From Psychrobacter vallis (GTDB lineage: Bacteria; Pseudomonadota; Gammaproteobacteria; Pseudomonadales; Moraxellaceae), in NCBI RefSeq assembly GCF_904846715.1, contig NZ_CAJHBU010000014.1, positions 20,974 through 84,973 of the forward strand: a stretch of 64,000 nucleotides of DNA. The letters are read 5' to 3'. Numbering within the stretch: position 1 is the stretch's first letter; each line of letters opens with the position of its first letter. The translations under genes and the position numbers were made by a program. Of the stretch, positions 8,411-17,783 are shown piece after piece. The notes under the pieces were generated by a model. The model was not told where the DNA came from. It searched no databases and saw only the letters and a program-made list of their open reading frames with translations.

Positions 8411-10786
8411 ATGAATCAAAAGTCATCTCAAAGTCAATCACAGACTCAAAGCAAAGATGAAGGAAACACTAAAAACCAAAATCAGAGCCAGAGTCAACAA
8501 CAAAGTCAATCCGTAAAAGAGCATGATGCTGATAGCAACAGCTCTACGGTAACGACTGCCAAAGAACCTTTGCCAAAGTCTGAAAAAAAGGCGAAAAGTT
8601 TCGATGAGCTGCAAATGGCTAAAGGTCAGTATCGGCCAGTTGCACAAGTGGTTGGTAACTGGCTTGATAATATCAACATGGACGCTCTGAACTACCTAAA
8701 CGAACAAGCAGAAAACATTTTTTACCGCAAAGGCGTTACCTTTACGGTTTATAGCGATGCCAAAAATATCGAGCGTATGATCCCGTTTGATATCATCCCC
8801 CGCATTATCGCCGCAAGCGAATGGAAGCACATAGAAGCGGGTTGTAAACAGCGTATCACCGCCCTCAACGCTTTTTTGCATGACATCTATCATGATCAAG
8901 CCATCATGAAGGCCGATATCGTGCCTGCCAGCTACGTCTATGCCAGCGGCTGCTACGAGCCGTGGATGATGGGTATTGAGCTTGACAAGCCAATCTACTC
9001 GCATATCAGCGGTATCGATTTGATTCGAGATGAGACGGGCAAGTTTTGTGTTTTAGAAGACAATTTACGTACCCCATCAGGCGTCTCATACATGCTTGAG
9101 AGCCGTAATATATCAGAGACGCTATTGTCTGATATATTCGCTGACACGCCTATCATGGGCATTAGTGATTATCCCAACCGTCTCAAAGCCTGTCTTGCCA
9201 GCTCAACTTCCAAGTATGATCCGCAAGTCGTCATCTTGACCCCCGGACGCTTTAATAGCGCCTATTATGAGCATGCCTTTTTGGCGCATGAGATGAATGT
9301 GCCGCTGGTGCATGGTTATGACTTGGTCGTTGAAGACAGCAAAGTCTACATGCAAGGCATTCGCGGCAAAGTACAGGTCGATGTCATCTACCGCCGTATT
9401 GATGACCCTTATATTGACCCGCTGGCCTTTCAATCTGATTCGATATTGGGCGTGTCAGGACTCATGAGTGCCTACCGTGCAGGTAATGTGGTTATCGTTA
9501 ATGCACCCGGCACTGGCGTCGCTGACGATAAGAGCCTATATCCTTTTGTGCCAGATATGATTAAGTTTTACTTAAATGAAGAGCCTATTTTACCCAATAT
9601 CGAAACCTATCAATGCCGTAAGCCTGATGAGCTAAAATACGTACTTGATAATTTAGACAAACTGGTGGTGAAAGAGACCCAAGGTTCAGGCGGCTATGGA
9701 ATGCTCATTGGCCCAACGTCGACCAAAAAAGAGATCGAAGAGTATCGCCTGCGCCTGCTTGAAAATCCAGCCGGTTTTATTGCCCAGCCGACCATTTCTC
9801 TATCCACCAACCCCACTGCCGTAAGCGACGGTATCGCACCAAGGCACATCGATTTGCGTCCTTTTATTCTTAGTCATGGCGATGGCTCAGTAGACATTGT
9901 ACCCGGTGGTCTGACACGTGTAGCAATGGTTGAAGGTTCTTTGGTCGTCAACTCATCACAAGGTGGTGGTATTAAAGACACGTGGGTCGTCGATGACAGC
10001 CATTTACCGTCCTCTACCAAAAAACCCAATGGTAATGGTCATGCCGACAAGTGTACGCCTGCCTCATTAGAGTCCAATAGCTCAGCTCATACCAACTATT
10101 ATAATCGTGTACAGCCTCTAGAAGCTGGCTATGAAATGCTAGATGATGCGCCAATGATACTGCTACTCTCCACCGCCAGTCACCTCATATGGCTAGGTCG
10201 ATATAGCGAGCGCTTGTATTACTATGACGATGTCATGAAAAAACTCATCAAAGACGATCTCAAAAAATCACAAGTGAAGCATTTAATCAGCCACTTAGGT
10301 TTTGAGGTAGATGAAAATGAGTCGCTTAGAACCATGAAAACGCAAATGCTGTCTGATTTGGAAAAAAACATCATCCCAAACATCGTACAGTCGATTGATG
10401 ACAATGTGCAGGAGGCCAAAGGCGTCATTGGCAAAGATACCGCTGAGTTATATAACTTGATCAAGCGGCTCTCAAGCGCAGGCACGTATCGGGCAGCGAC
10501 TTTGCAGCTACATGCTTGTAATGCTGCTATGAAACAAGAACATCCGACGGTGACTGGGTTTTGGCAATTAGGTCGTCATTTTGAGCAGCTAGAGCGTGCG
10601 GTTTTGTTAGAAGAGGACTCAATAGAAATCAGTCTTGAATTTAAGTACTGGATCAATGAGTTACCGGAGAACACGCGCTGGCGTGAGCTGACGCGTCTGG
10701 CCAATCAGATGATCAGATCGAAGAAATTTAGTGATTTTGAGCTGATTAGTAAAGAGTTCAATATCATATTGCGTCAAGGTGTCTAG
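8411..10786 (+). CDS. Circularly permuted ATP-grasp / alpha-E domain fusion protein
   Basis: The frame is open from 8276, but the ATG at 8411 with GAGG six bases before it is the best start, giving 791 residues. Residues 1-65 are a Q/S-rich disordered tail. About 70-560 is a circularly permuted ATP-grasp domain (DUF404/DUF407 type), with features such as LEDNLRTPSGVSYM, DPLAFQSDS and KETQGSGGYGMLIG. From about 582 (LSTASHLIWLGRYSER) to the end is a short alpha-E (DUF403) domain. Elsewhere these two domains are usually separate genes of about 480 and 310 residues; here they are fused and the alpha-E part is only about 210 residues. Families of this type are thought to be peptide ligases. The transglutaminase-like and Anbu genes downstream are the expected partners. 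Cytoplasmic; substrate unknown. Confidence 0.85.
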   Translation: MNQKSSQSQSQTQSKDEGNTKNQNQSQSQQQSQSVKEHDADSNSSTVTTAKEPLPKSEKKAKSFDELQMAKGQYRPVAQVVGNWLDNINMDALNYLNEQAENIFYRKGVTFTVYSDAKNIERMIPFDIIPRIIAASEWKHIEAGCKQRITALNAFLHDIYHDQAIMKADIVPASYVYASGCYEPWMMGIELDKPIYSHISGIDLIRDETGKFCVLEDNLRTPSGVSYMLESRNISETLLSDIFADTPIMGISDYPNRLKACLASSTSKYDPQVVILTPGRFNSAYYEHAFLAHEMNVPLVHGYDLVVEDSKVYMQGIRGKVQVDVIYRRIDDPYIDPLAFQSDSILGVSGLMSAYRAGNVVIVNAPGTGVADDKSLYPFVPDMIKFYLNEEPILPNIETYQCRKPDELKYVLDNLDKLVVKETQGSGGYGMLIGPTSTKKEIEEYRLRLLENPAGFIAQPTISLSTNPTAVSDGIAPRHIDLRPFILSHGDGSVDIVPGGLTRVAMVEGSLVVNSSQGGGIKDTWVVDDSHLPSSTKKPNGNGHADKCTPASLESNSSAHTNYYNRVQPLEAGYEMLDDAPMILLLSTASHLIWLGRYSERLYYYDDVMKKLIKDDLKKSQVKHLISHLGFEVDENESLRTMKTQMLSDLEKNIIPNIVQSIDDNVQEAKGVIGKDTAELYNLIKRLSSAGTYRAATLQLHACNAAMKQEHPTVTGFWQLGRHFEQLERAVLLEEDSIEISLEFKYWINELPENTRWRELTRLANQMIRSKKFSDFELISKEFNIILRQGV

Positions 10787-10800
10787 CCGCCAGCCAATAA

Positions 10801-10907
10801 TATAGTCAATCCACTATAAAAGTATTACAGCGTTAACCTCGCTTGAAGTATTCAATATACATCTACACTCGGTTGCCTTGGCATACTTTCAAATTGAATT
10901 GACTATA
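10801..10907. repeat. MITE-like element with about 25-bp terminal inverted repeats
   Basis: The ends are inverted copies: TATAGTCAAT at 10801-10810 against ATTGACTATA at 10898-10907. Extending inward, about 21 of 25 positions match (10801-10825 against 10883-10907). The 107-bp unit has no coding capacity. The TA at each end suggests a TA target, as used by IS630/Tc1-type transposases; this is inference. It sits between the ATP-grasp and transglutaminase genes and would form a long hairpin in their transcript. Confidence 0.65.
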
Positions 10908-10953
10908 GACGCTAATGAGACATACGAAATAAACAGCAAAATGGGAAGATATT

Positions 10954-11739
10954 ATGAAACTTCAAATCAGCCATCAAACCAACTATTATTATGGCGAGCT
11001 TGCACAGCGTAGTGTCCAATACATACGCATGACGCCCATGCAGATGCCGCACCAAATCATTCATAAATGGGAAGTGATGCTCCCCAAAGTAGCCACCAAT
11101 CAAAAGGACGGTTTTGGTAATGACTGGCTCACTCTCAGTCGTAACGAGGCTCATAACAATTTGCAAATGCAAGCGTCAGGCATCGTCGAGATCGATACAG
11201 AGACCACATGTGTAGAGGATATGCCTCATGTCCCCTATCTACTGTTTACCGTACAAACACCACTGACCAAGTGCTCACAAGAGATGCGTGAATTTGCTGC
11301 GCCTTATCTAAAAACCCCGAACCATGACAGCCTAAAAGCATTGGCCAATGCCCTCATCATGAAGATGCCTTTTGTAAAAAATGTGACGCATGTCGGTACA
11401 ACCGCTGCAGAGTCTTTTGCGACAAGCGCAGGCGTGTGTCAAGACCATACGCATGTGTTTTTGAGTCTCTTACGAGATCAACAAATCCCAGCCCGTTATG
11501 TATCAGGCTATCTGTATGACGACACCGAAAATCACATGGCAAGTCACGCATGGGCGGAGGTATGGCTAGAGGGTTACTGGTATACTTTTGATATCTCAAA
11601 TCAGCTGTTTCAACCAAACTCGCATGTCTACGTCGCTGTTGGTCGAGACTACTTAGATACCGCTCCTGTGCGCGGCGTCAGAATGGGCGGCGGCTACGAA
11701 AATCTTTACAGTCAAGTACTGGTCACAAGACTATCATAG
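10954..11739 (+). CDS. Transglutaminase-like cysteine protease of the Anbu cluster
   Basis: A 261-residue protein starting at an ATG after a GGAAG site. The first 85 residues match the bacterial transglutaminase-like N-terminal beta domain (ISHQTNYYYGELAQRSVQ). The catalytic core follows: SAGVCQDHTHVFLSLLR gives the Cys (about residue 161), SHAWAEVWLEGYWYTFDISN gives the His (about 193) and the Asp (about 208). There is no signal peptide, so it is probably cytoplasmic. Such proteins occur with circularly permuted ATP-grasp and alpha-E proteins and are thought to cut or rearrange peptide bonds made by the ATP-grasp partner. A MITE-like element separates it from the fusion gene, but order and strand support one functional unit. 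Confidence 0.9.
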   Translation: MKLQISHQTNYYYGELAQRSVQYIRMTPMQMPHQIIHKWEVMLPKVATNQKDGFGNDWLTLSRNEAHNNLQMQASGIVEIDTETTCVEDMPHVPYLLFTVQTPLTKCSQEMREFAAPYLKTPNHDSLKALANALIMKMPFVKNVTHVGTTAAESFATSAGVCQDHTHVFLSLLRDQQIPARYVSGYLYDDTENHMASHAWAEVWLEGYWYTFDISNQLFQPNSHVYVAVGRDYLDTAPVRGVRMGGGYENLYSQVLVTRLS

Positions 11740-11780
11740 CATCCACTAATTTTATTACGTTTATTCACTAAAGAGATTTT

Positions 11781-12521
11781 ATGACTTATTGTGCTGCTAT
11801 TCGTCTAAAAGACGGTATGGTCTTTGCTAGCGATACCCGTACCAATGCAGGTGTTGATCACATATCGACATTCAGAAAACTGTATCAATATGGCATTGAA
11901 GGCGAGCGGTTTATGGTGCTACAGACAGCTGGTAGCTTAGCGACATCGCAAGCGGTATTCAACAAACTACAAAACGACATTGATCAGCGCCTTGAGAGTA
12001 ATCTCAATACGGTAACGACGTTATTTGACGCCGCGCAGATGGTTGGTGAATGTATGCGCGAAAAAATGAACCATGCAAAAAAAGTCGCTAATGCTAGTAT
12101 CGATGGCGCATTTACCAGCTCATTTATGCTCGGCGGTCAAATTAAAGGCCAGCCACCTGAGCTATATAGGATCTATCCTGAAGGCAACTGTATCAAAGCC
12201 ACTGAAGATACGCCATTTTTTCAATTAGGTGAGAGCAAATACGGCAAGCCTATTTTGGATCGTTCTGTCAGCTATGACACGGATGTGAGACACGCCGCTC
12301 GTGCGTTAATGCTATCCTTTGACTCAACGATTCACTCAAACTTATCAGTAGGAATGCCGATAGATTTTGTGCTTTATAACAATGATAGTCTAACCCTGCC
12401 CAAAGGCCGCCGTATCGATGAGCATGATGCGTACTTTAATACCATTCGTCATCAGTGGTCAGAGGCACTACGTCGCACTTTAATTGAGTTACCTAAGTGC
12501 CCTGACGACTACTGGGAATAA
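11781..12521 (+). CDS. Anbu, proteasome-like Ntn hydrolase
   Basis: A 246-residue protein of the 20S-proteasome beta/HslV superfamily, Anbu type. The sequence begins MTYCAAIRLKDGMVFASDTR, so removal of Met1 exposes Thr2, the expected N-terminal nucleophile. The Asp in FASDTR (about residue 18) and the Lys in STFRKLYQYG (about 34) correspond to the conserved catalytic Asp and Lys of the family. Published Anbu proteins form ring or helical assemblies without a known ATPase partner. The gene lies 41 bases after the transglutaminase-like gene, and the set ATP-grasp, alpha-E, transglutaminase, Anbu is a recurrent proteobacterial cluster. Its substrate is unknown. Cytoplasmic. Confidence 0.9.
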   Translation: MTYCAAIRLKDGMVFASDTRTNAGVDHISTFRKLYQYGIEGERFMVLQTAGSLATSQAVFNKLQNDIDQRLESNLNTVTTLFDAAQMVGECMREKMNHAKKVANASIDGAFTSSFMLGGQIKGQPPELYRIYPEGNCIKATEDTPFFQLGESKYGKPILDRSVSYDTDVRHAARALMLSFDSTIHSNLSVGMPIDFVLYNNDSLTLPKGRRIDEHDAYFNTIRHQWSEALRRTLIELPKCPDDYWE

Positions 12522-12553
12522 CCGCCTTTTGTAATATAAAGCTTTGGGTGTGC

Positions 12554-15121
12554 CTAGTCTGAAAGCGGTCGTGACGCCAATAGAAATGGTGCAGTACGAC
12601 TGTCTTTTGATTGGGCGACGATATCGGGTGTACCTTGAGCGACAATCAAGCCGCCCGCATCCCCTGCTCCTGGCCCAATATCGATAATCCAATCGCTGTT
12701 ACTGGCCACTTGCATATCGTGCTCAACCATAATGACGGTGTTGCCAGCATCGACCAATCCATTTAATTGTGCCATCAGCATGGTGACATCGGCAGGATGT
12801 AGACCCGTGGTTGGCTCATCCAATATATAAAGCGTGTCGCCGCGTTGTATACGTTGTAGCTCAGTTGCCAGCTTGATACGCTGCGCTTCACCGCCTGAAA
12901 GCTCGGTGGCGGGCTGACCCAAACGTAAATAACCCAGCCCAACTTGTAGCAAAGCCTCTAAGGCGCGCAAAATCGGCGCTTCATCAATAAAGAACGCATG
13001 AGCCGCTTCGACCGTCAAATCCAGCACTTCGGCAATGTTTTTGTCTCGATAAGTAATGGCCAATGTTTCCTCATCATAGCGCTGACCATGACAAACCTGA
13101 CAGGGCGCATAGACACTCGGCAAAAACAACAACTCAACACTCACAAACCCCAAGCCTTCACAATTTGGGCAACGTCCCTTTGGCGTATTAAATGAAAACC
13201 GACCCGCATCAAAACCCTGTTCTTTTGCTTGTTTGGTTGCCGCAAACCGCTTACGCACCTCATCAAACAATCCTGTATACGTTGCCAGATTGGATCGCGG
13301 CGTCCGCCCGATTGCTTTTTGATTGATATTAATAAGGCGGCGTACGTGTTCCATACCAGCAATGATTTCACCGTTCGTTACGGATTCAAGCTCTTGTTCA
13401 AGCAGATCCGCCTCACCTACGGGCACGTCCGCAATCGTTTGCTTCCCTAAGGTCTCATTGATAAGCTCTACCAACGCCTGACTGACGAGACTCGATTTTC
13501 CTGAACCTGAGACACCAGTGACACTCGTCATAACCCCAAGCGGAAACGCCACGTCTAGGCCTGTTATATTGTTTCGCTCAATATTGGCAAGCTTAAGCCA
13601 TGCGCTTGGCTGTCTTATGATGGGTTTTTCTTGAGAGTTAGCAGTAGTATCGGCAAAGAGATATTTGCCCGTATGCGACTGCGCGACATCACGCAACCCC
13701 TCCACAGGTCCACTATAGACAATCTCACCGCCATGCGTGCCAGCCTGTGGCCCAACATCTACCACCCAATCAGCATGCCTAATCACGCTAACGTCATGCT
13801 CAACCACAAACACGGAGTTACCAGCCGCGATTAACTCATCCAAAGCACCTAGTAGGGCTTGAGTGTCTGCCGGATGCAGACCTGCCGATGGTTCGTCAAG
13901 GACATAAACCACGCCAAAAAGCTGCGAGCGAATCTGGGTTGCTAGCCGCAGACGCTGTAGCTCACCTGGCGACAACGTCGGTGTCGTCCGCTCAAGTGAC
14001 AGATAACCCAAGCCAAGCCTAGTCAACGCGTCCACACGGGAGAGAATATCACTGGCAATACGCTGAGCAACGATCGCTTTTTCACGGTTTGGTATGTCAT
14101 CGGTTAGCTTGGTATGAGCAGTTTTCTCAAGTTTGAGCGCCAGCTCCGTGAGGGTCAGCTGTGACAGCTCGCCGATATCCAAGCCGGAAAATTTGACCGA
14201 CAGTGATTCTCTTTTTAACTTCTTACCATGGCACTCTGGACACTCAGATATCTGCATAAACTGTGAGACGCGTTTTTTGGTGCGCGGGCTTTGGGTAGTG
14301 GCAAAAGAATGCAAAATGAAGTTTTTGGCACTGGTAAACGTGCCCATATAGTTCGGCTTCTCGTCTTTCTCGATTGCCTCGCGCGTTTGCTCAATATTGT
14401 ATTGAGGATAGACTGGCACCGTGGGTGTCTCATCAGTGAACAAAATCCAGTCGCGGGTTTTCTTCGGTAGTGTGTGCCAAGGCTTGTCAATATCATGGCC
14501 CAGCGTGGTTAATATACGGCTAAGATTTTGACCTTGCCACGCAGGCGGCCATGCGGCAATCGCACGCTCACGAATGCTTTTGGTGTTGTCTGGCACCAGC
14601 AACGCTTCTGTCACCTCAAACACGCGGCCAATGCCCGAGCACCTCGGACAAGCGCCATCGGGCGTATTGGGCGAAAACGCATCAGCATACAACATTTCTT
14701 GATCTGCTGGATACTCTCCTGCTCGTGAGTACAACATCCGTAAACCATTGGATATCGTAGTCACACTGCCCACCGATGAGCGTACTGAGGGTGTACCCCG
14801 CTGCTGCTGTAAAGCAACTGCTGGCGGCAATCCTTCTATCGTATCGACGTCTGGCTCGTCGACCTGATCAATCAGTCTTCTTGCATAAGGTGACACGGAG
14901 TCAAGATAGCGGCGTTGTGATTCGGCAAACAACGTCCCAAATGCCAATGAGGATTTGCCTGAACCTGATATACCTGTGAAGACCACTAACGCATTGCGCG
15001 GTAAATCAACATCAATGTTCTTTAGGTTATGAACGCGCGCGCCCCTAACCTGAATATTGTTGTTATTGTTAAGATAGCTTTTACGCTTATTCGGAGTGTT
15101 TTTATTATTTGTATTAGCCAT
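12554..15121 (-). CDS. UvrA paralogue (UvrA2-like ABC ATPase without UvrB-binding insertion)
   Basis: An 855-residue twin-ABC ATPase of the UvrA family. Walker A sites are GISGSGKSSLAFGTL (about residue 50) and GVSGSGKSSLVSQAL (about 535). Signatures are LSPGELQRLRLATQI and LSGGEAQRIKLATEL; both Walker B regions read LDEP. Zinc-type CxxC pairs are present at CPRC, CPEC, CPNC and CQVC. Canonical UvrA is about 940 residues; the shortfall is in the N-terminal half, where the UvrB-binding domain and first zinc module sit (the sequence goes straight to DAFSPNTPDGACPRC). Class II UvrA proteins lack this part and have been linked to DNA damage or drug tolerance rather than core excision repair. An asparagine-rich N-terminal tail of about 24 residues precedes the first ABC domain. 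It converges on the Anbu gene. Confidence 0.85.
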   Translation of the reverse strand: MANTNNKNTPNKRKSYLNNNNNIQVRGARVHNLKNIDVDLPRNALVVFTGISGSGKSSLAFGTLFAESQRRYLDSVSPYARRLIDQVDEPDVDTIEGLPPAVALQQQRGTPSVRSSVGSVTTISNGLRMLYSRAGEYPADQEMLYADAFSPNTPDGACPRCSGIGRVFEVTEALLVPDNTKSIRERAIAAWPPAWQGQNLSRILTTLGHDIDKPWHTLPKKTRDWILFTDETPTVPVYPQYNIEQTREAIEKDEKPNYMGTFTSAKNFILHSFATTQSPRTKKRVSQFMQISECPECHGKKLKRESLSVKFSGLDIGELSQLTLTELALKLEKTAHTKLTDDIPNREKAIVAQRIASDILSRVDALTRLGLGYLSLERTTPTLSPGELQRLRLATQIRSQLFGVVYVLDEPSAGLHPADTQALLGALDELIAAGNSVFVVEHDVSVIRHADWVVDVGPQAGTHGGEIVYSGPVEGLRDVAQSHTGKYLFADTTANSQEKPIIRQPSAWLKLANIERNNITGLDVAFPLGVMTSVTGVSGSGKSSLVSQALVELINETLGKQTIADVPVGEADLLEQELESVTNGEIIAGMEHVRRLININQKAIGRTPRSNLATYTGLFDEVRKRFAATKQAKEQGFDAGRFSFNTPKGRCPNCEGLGFVSVELLFLPSVYAPCQVCHGQRYDEETLAITYRDKNIAEVLDLTVEAAHAFFIDEAPILRALEALLQVGLGYLRLGQPATELSGGEAQRIKLATELQRIQRGDTLYILDEPTTGLHPADVTMLMAQLNGLVDAGNTVIMVEHDMQVASNSDWIIDIGPGAGDAGGLIVAQGTPDIVAQSKDSRTAPFLLASRPLSD

Positions 15122-15361
15122 AAAGTTATGAGTCCTTTTAAATCACTGTTTAAAGGGTAACACGTACTCATCAAAGGCTAAGGCTAGGCTTACGTATTAG
15201 TAGTACAGAGAGACAAAAAGATAACTTTATTAAATCTCCATAAATCAATTATAGCGCTTGCCAAACGGTCTGTTTATAAGGTAAATTCCGCTCTTCAAAG
15301 TCAACTAAATTTGGTTAATATGTCAATCATCCTTGTTAGAGCAAACACAGTAAAATTACTC

Positions 15362-17716
15362 ATGCTTAAAGTATGCAAACTGAGTTTATCTATATCCATA
15401 GCACTAACAGCCCTCTCCGCTGTCTCTATCACTACGATACACAGCGCCCATGCGAGCACATGCAGCTGTAATCAAGGCAAACTGTATTCTATCGACATTG
15501 ATGAGCTAAACGGTATCCATCCGCACCAATTGACGTTGAAATCCAATGAGGCTTACTATCAGCTTGTCGATGCGAAAGGTCAGGTTATACAAGACAAACT
15601 ATACGATATTAGTGCTTATGAAGACGGCCGTATTGTCGCTAAGCGCAATGGTCACTTTGGCGCTATTGATACAACTGGTAAAGTTGCTGTAGATTTTAAA
15701 TACGATGCGATTGACGTATTGAACAATGGGTTTTACCACTTAACGCAGTATTTCGGCAGCAAAAAAGCCACAGCCATTGCAACCAGCACAGGCAGCTGGC
15801 TGTATCCTGCCAACAATACATTTGAAAAAAACACTCAAGTGGATTACTTATATGCTGATGACGTCAATCAGATAACTTATTTCACGGTTCTAAAAAATGG
15901 CAAGCATGGCCTCATTAATGATAAAAACCAAACTTTGATTGCGCCTATATACGATGAATTAGCATTATTAGATACGTGCCCAAATGAACGTTTGTTTATG
16001 AAGGCTGTTTCAGGTGATAAAGTAGGTTTGATTGACCAATATCAAAAAGTCGTGGTGCCTTTTGCTAAAAATATAAACATCGAAAATTTTAATGAAGACA
16101 AGCAAATATTCAGTGTGAAGTCTTATGTTCTTAGGAACAATGAGAATTCTATTCATACAAATAATGAGACCATTAGTTCAGAAACATTAATAAACGGAAA
16201 AGGCGTTTCTATAATAAAAGCTGACGCCAGTATTAAACCTTTAAATAGCAATTTATATGAGTATAAAAAGTCCAATAAGTACGGCATTATTAATAGTAAC
16301 GGCGTCATAGTATTACCAGCGAACTTTGACTACTTATATAGCCAGAATGACGCCTCGATTTTGGCCGCCCAAAACCAAAAGATAGGTATCGTTACCAAGG
16401 AAAGTAATAATAGACTTGCAGTTAACAAGTTCTACGATAGTCTTGAGCCAACTTACGATAGTACCTACACTTTAAGTGAGATAGAAAATCAATCGTTGAA
16501 ACATGAGGAATATGATGATGAGCAGGTCAGCGATAGCGATGATAAAACTATTGATGAATCTACGAGTGCTGTAGAAGTAGAAATCATGGAGGAAACTGAT
16601 AATACGCTTGAAGCGATAACATACAACCCACCTACTACCTCATATATTGCTCAAATAAATCACAAGCTTGGATTAGTCGATAGCAATAACAAAGTAGTAA
16701 TACCAATTATTTATGATGAAATGGGTTCCTTTGAACACTTTATTAGAGTAAAAAAAGATAATAAATATGGTTTAATCACTGAAAAAAATGACATCATAAA
16801 ACCACTGATATACGACGATATTATGTCACTAAACGGTTTACATGGTGACAGTATTGGTATGGTCTTTACCAAGGATCACCAGCAACACCTAGCCAATAAA
16901 TTTGGTAGTACCCTGACTAAATTTTCTGACTATCGTTTTATAAATGATAAGCTTTATGGCTTAGACAATATGACTGTCATTGAAAAAGACGGCAAATATG
17001 GTCTGTTTAATATCACAGGTAAAAAAGTCATCATCCCACCTATATACGAAGATATGTCTGAAAGTATTTACAACAATAGTATACTGGCGCAGTTGGATGG
17101 CAAAAAACTATTGATAGACACCTCAGGTAAGATGCTGATTAACAATTTGTCTCAATATACTGAAATCAACCGCTCATCCGATAGCGATCAAATAACCGTT
17201 AAAACAAAAGACGATAAATATGGCGTGATTGACTATAAAGGTAAAACTATTATACCAGCAGACTATGACTCCCTAGAATTACAATCACTAACAAATAACT
17301 ATGGTGACGTATGGGATGAAAGTGATAGCAAACTCGCTGTAACGCTCTATATCGTGGAGAAAAATGGAAAGTACGGTGCTTTTAATAGGGATGGAGGTGT
17401 TGTAGCACCGCTAGAATATACTCATATACAGTCTATTGCTTATCCAGCCTACTTGCTCGTTACTAAAGATAAGATCACTGAAGATAATATTGACACTACT
17501 GGGGTCGTCAATTTCGGCTTAATGAGCCCAGCAGGAAAGCTGGTACTGGAAATGAAATATGATGCAATAGTGTCCAATTATTATGATCCTGAAGGCAAAA
17601 TATACGCCATCCATACCGAGAGAGACACGGTTGAAATTTATGATAAAACCTTAAAATTTTTAGAAACTCAGAACTTAACATCGTTTGCAGCCAATAATGA
17701 GTGGTATGACCAATAA
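15362..17716 (+). CDS. Exported WG-repeat protein
   Basis: From the ATG at 15362 the protein has 784 residues; the frame is open from 15311 (TTG) and an ATG also exists at 15320. I prefer 15362 because the protein then begins with a clean Sec signal, MLKVCKLSLSISIALTAL, with likely cleavage after AHA. No start has a convincing ribosome site. The rest is built from nine or more WG-type beta repeats with the pattern KYGLxNxxGKxxIPxxYDx, for example at KHGLINDKNQTLIAPIYDEL, KLGLVDSNNKVVIPIIYDEM, KYGVIDYKGKTIIPADYDSL and KYGAFNRDGGVVAPLEYTHI. An acidic linker (about residues 378-420) interrupts the array. WG repeats are common in surface or periplasmic proteins of unknown role. No neighbour suggests a function. 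Confidence 0.85.
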   Translation: MLKVCKLSLSISIALTALSAVSITTIHSAHASTCSCNQGKLYSIDIDELNGIHPHQLTLKSNEAYYQLVDAKGQVIQDKLYDISAYEDGRIVAKRNGHFGAIDTTGKVAVDFKYDAIDVLNNGFYHLTQYFGSKKATAIATSTGSWLYPANNTFEKNTQVDYLYADDVNQITYFTVLKNGKHGLINDKNQTLIAPIYDELALLDTCPNERLFMKAVSGDKVGLIDQYQKVVVPFAKNINIENFNEDKQIFSVKSYVLRNNENSIHTNNETISSETLINGKGVSIIKADASIKPLNSNLYEYKKSNKYGIINSNGVIVLPANFDYLYSQNDASILAAQNQKIGIVTKESNNRLAVNKFYDSLEPTYDSTYTLSEIENQSLKHEEYDDEQVSDSDDKTIDESTSAVEVEIMEETDNTLEAITYNPPTTSYIAQINHKLGLVDSNNKVVIPIIYDEMGSFEHFIRVKKDNKYGLITEKNDIIKPLIYDDIMSLNGLHGDSIGMVFTKDHQQHLANKFGSTLTKFSDYRFINDKLYGLDNMTVIEKDGKYGLFNITGKKVIIPPIYEDMSESIYNNSILAQLDGKKLLIDTSGKMLINNLSQYTEINRSSDSDQITVKTKDDKYGVIDYKGKTIIPADYDSLELQSLTNNYGDVWDESDSKLAVTLYIVEKNGKYGAFNRDGGVVAPLEYTHIQSIAYPAYLLVTKDKITEDNIDTTGVVNFGLMSPAGKLVLEMKYDAIVSNYYDPEGKIYAIHTERDTVEIYDKTLKFLETQNLTSFAANNEWYDQ

Positions 17717-17728
17717 AACAGATAAAAC

Positions 17729-17758
17729 GGCGGTCAATATCAATCATCATTGACCGCC
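17729..17758. terminator. Bidirectional terminator hairpin
   Basis: Perfect 10-bp stem GGCGGTCAAT / ATTGACCGCC with a 10-base loop, followed by a T-rich stretch, between the convergent WG-repeat and DUF819 genes. Confidence 0.75.
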
Positions 17759-17783
17759 TTATTGCCACGTTTTAAAACAGGAT

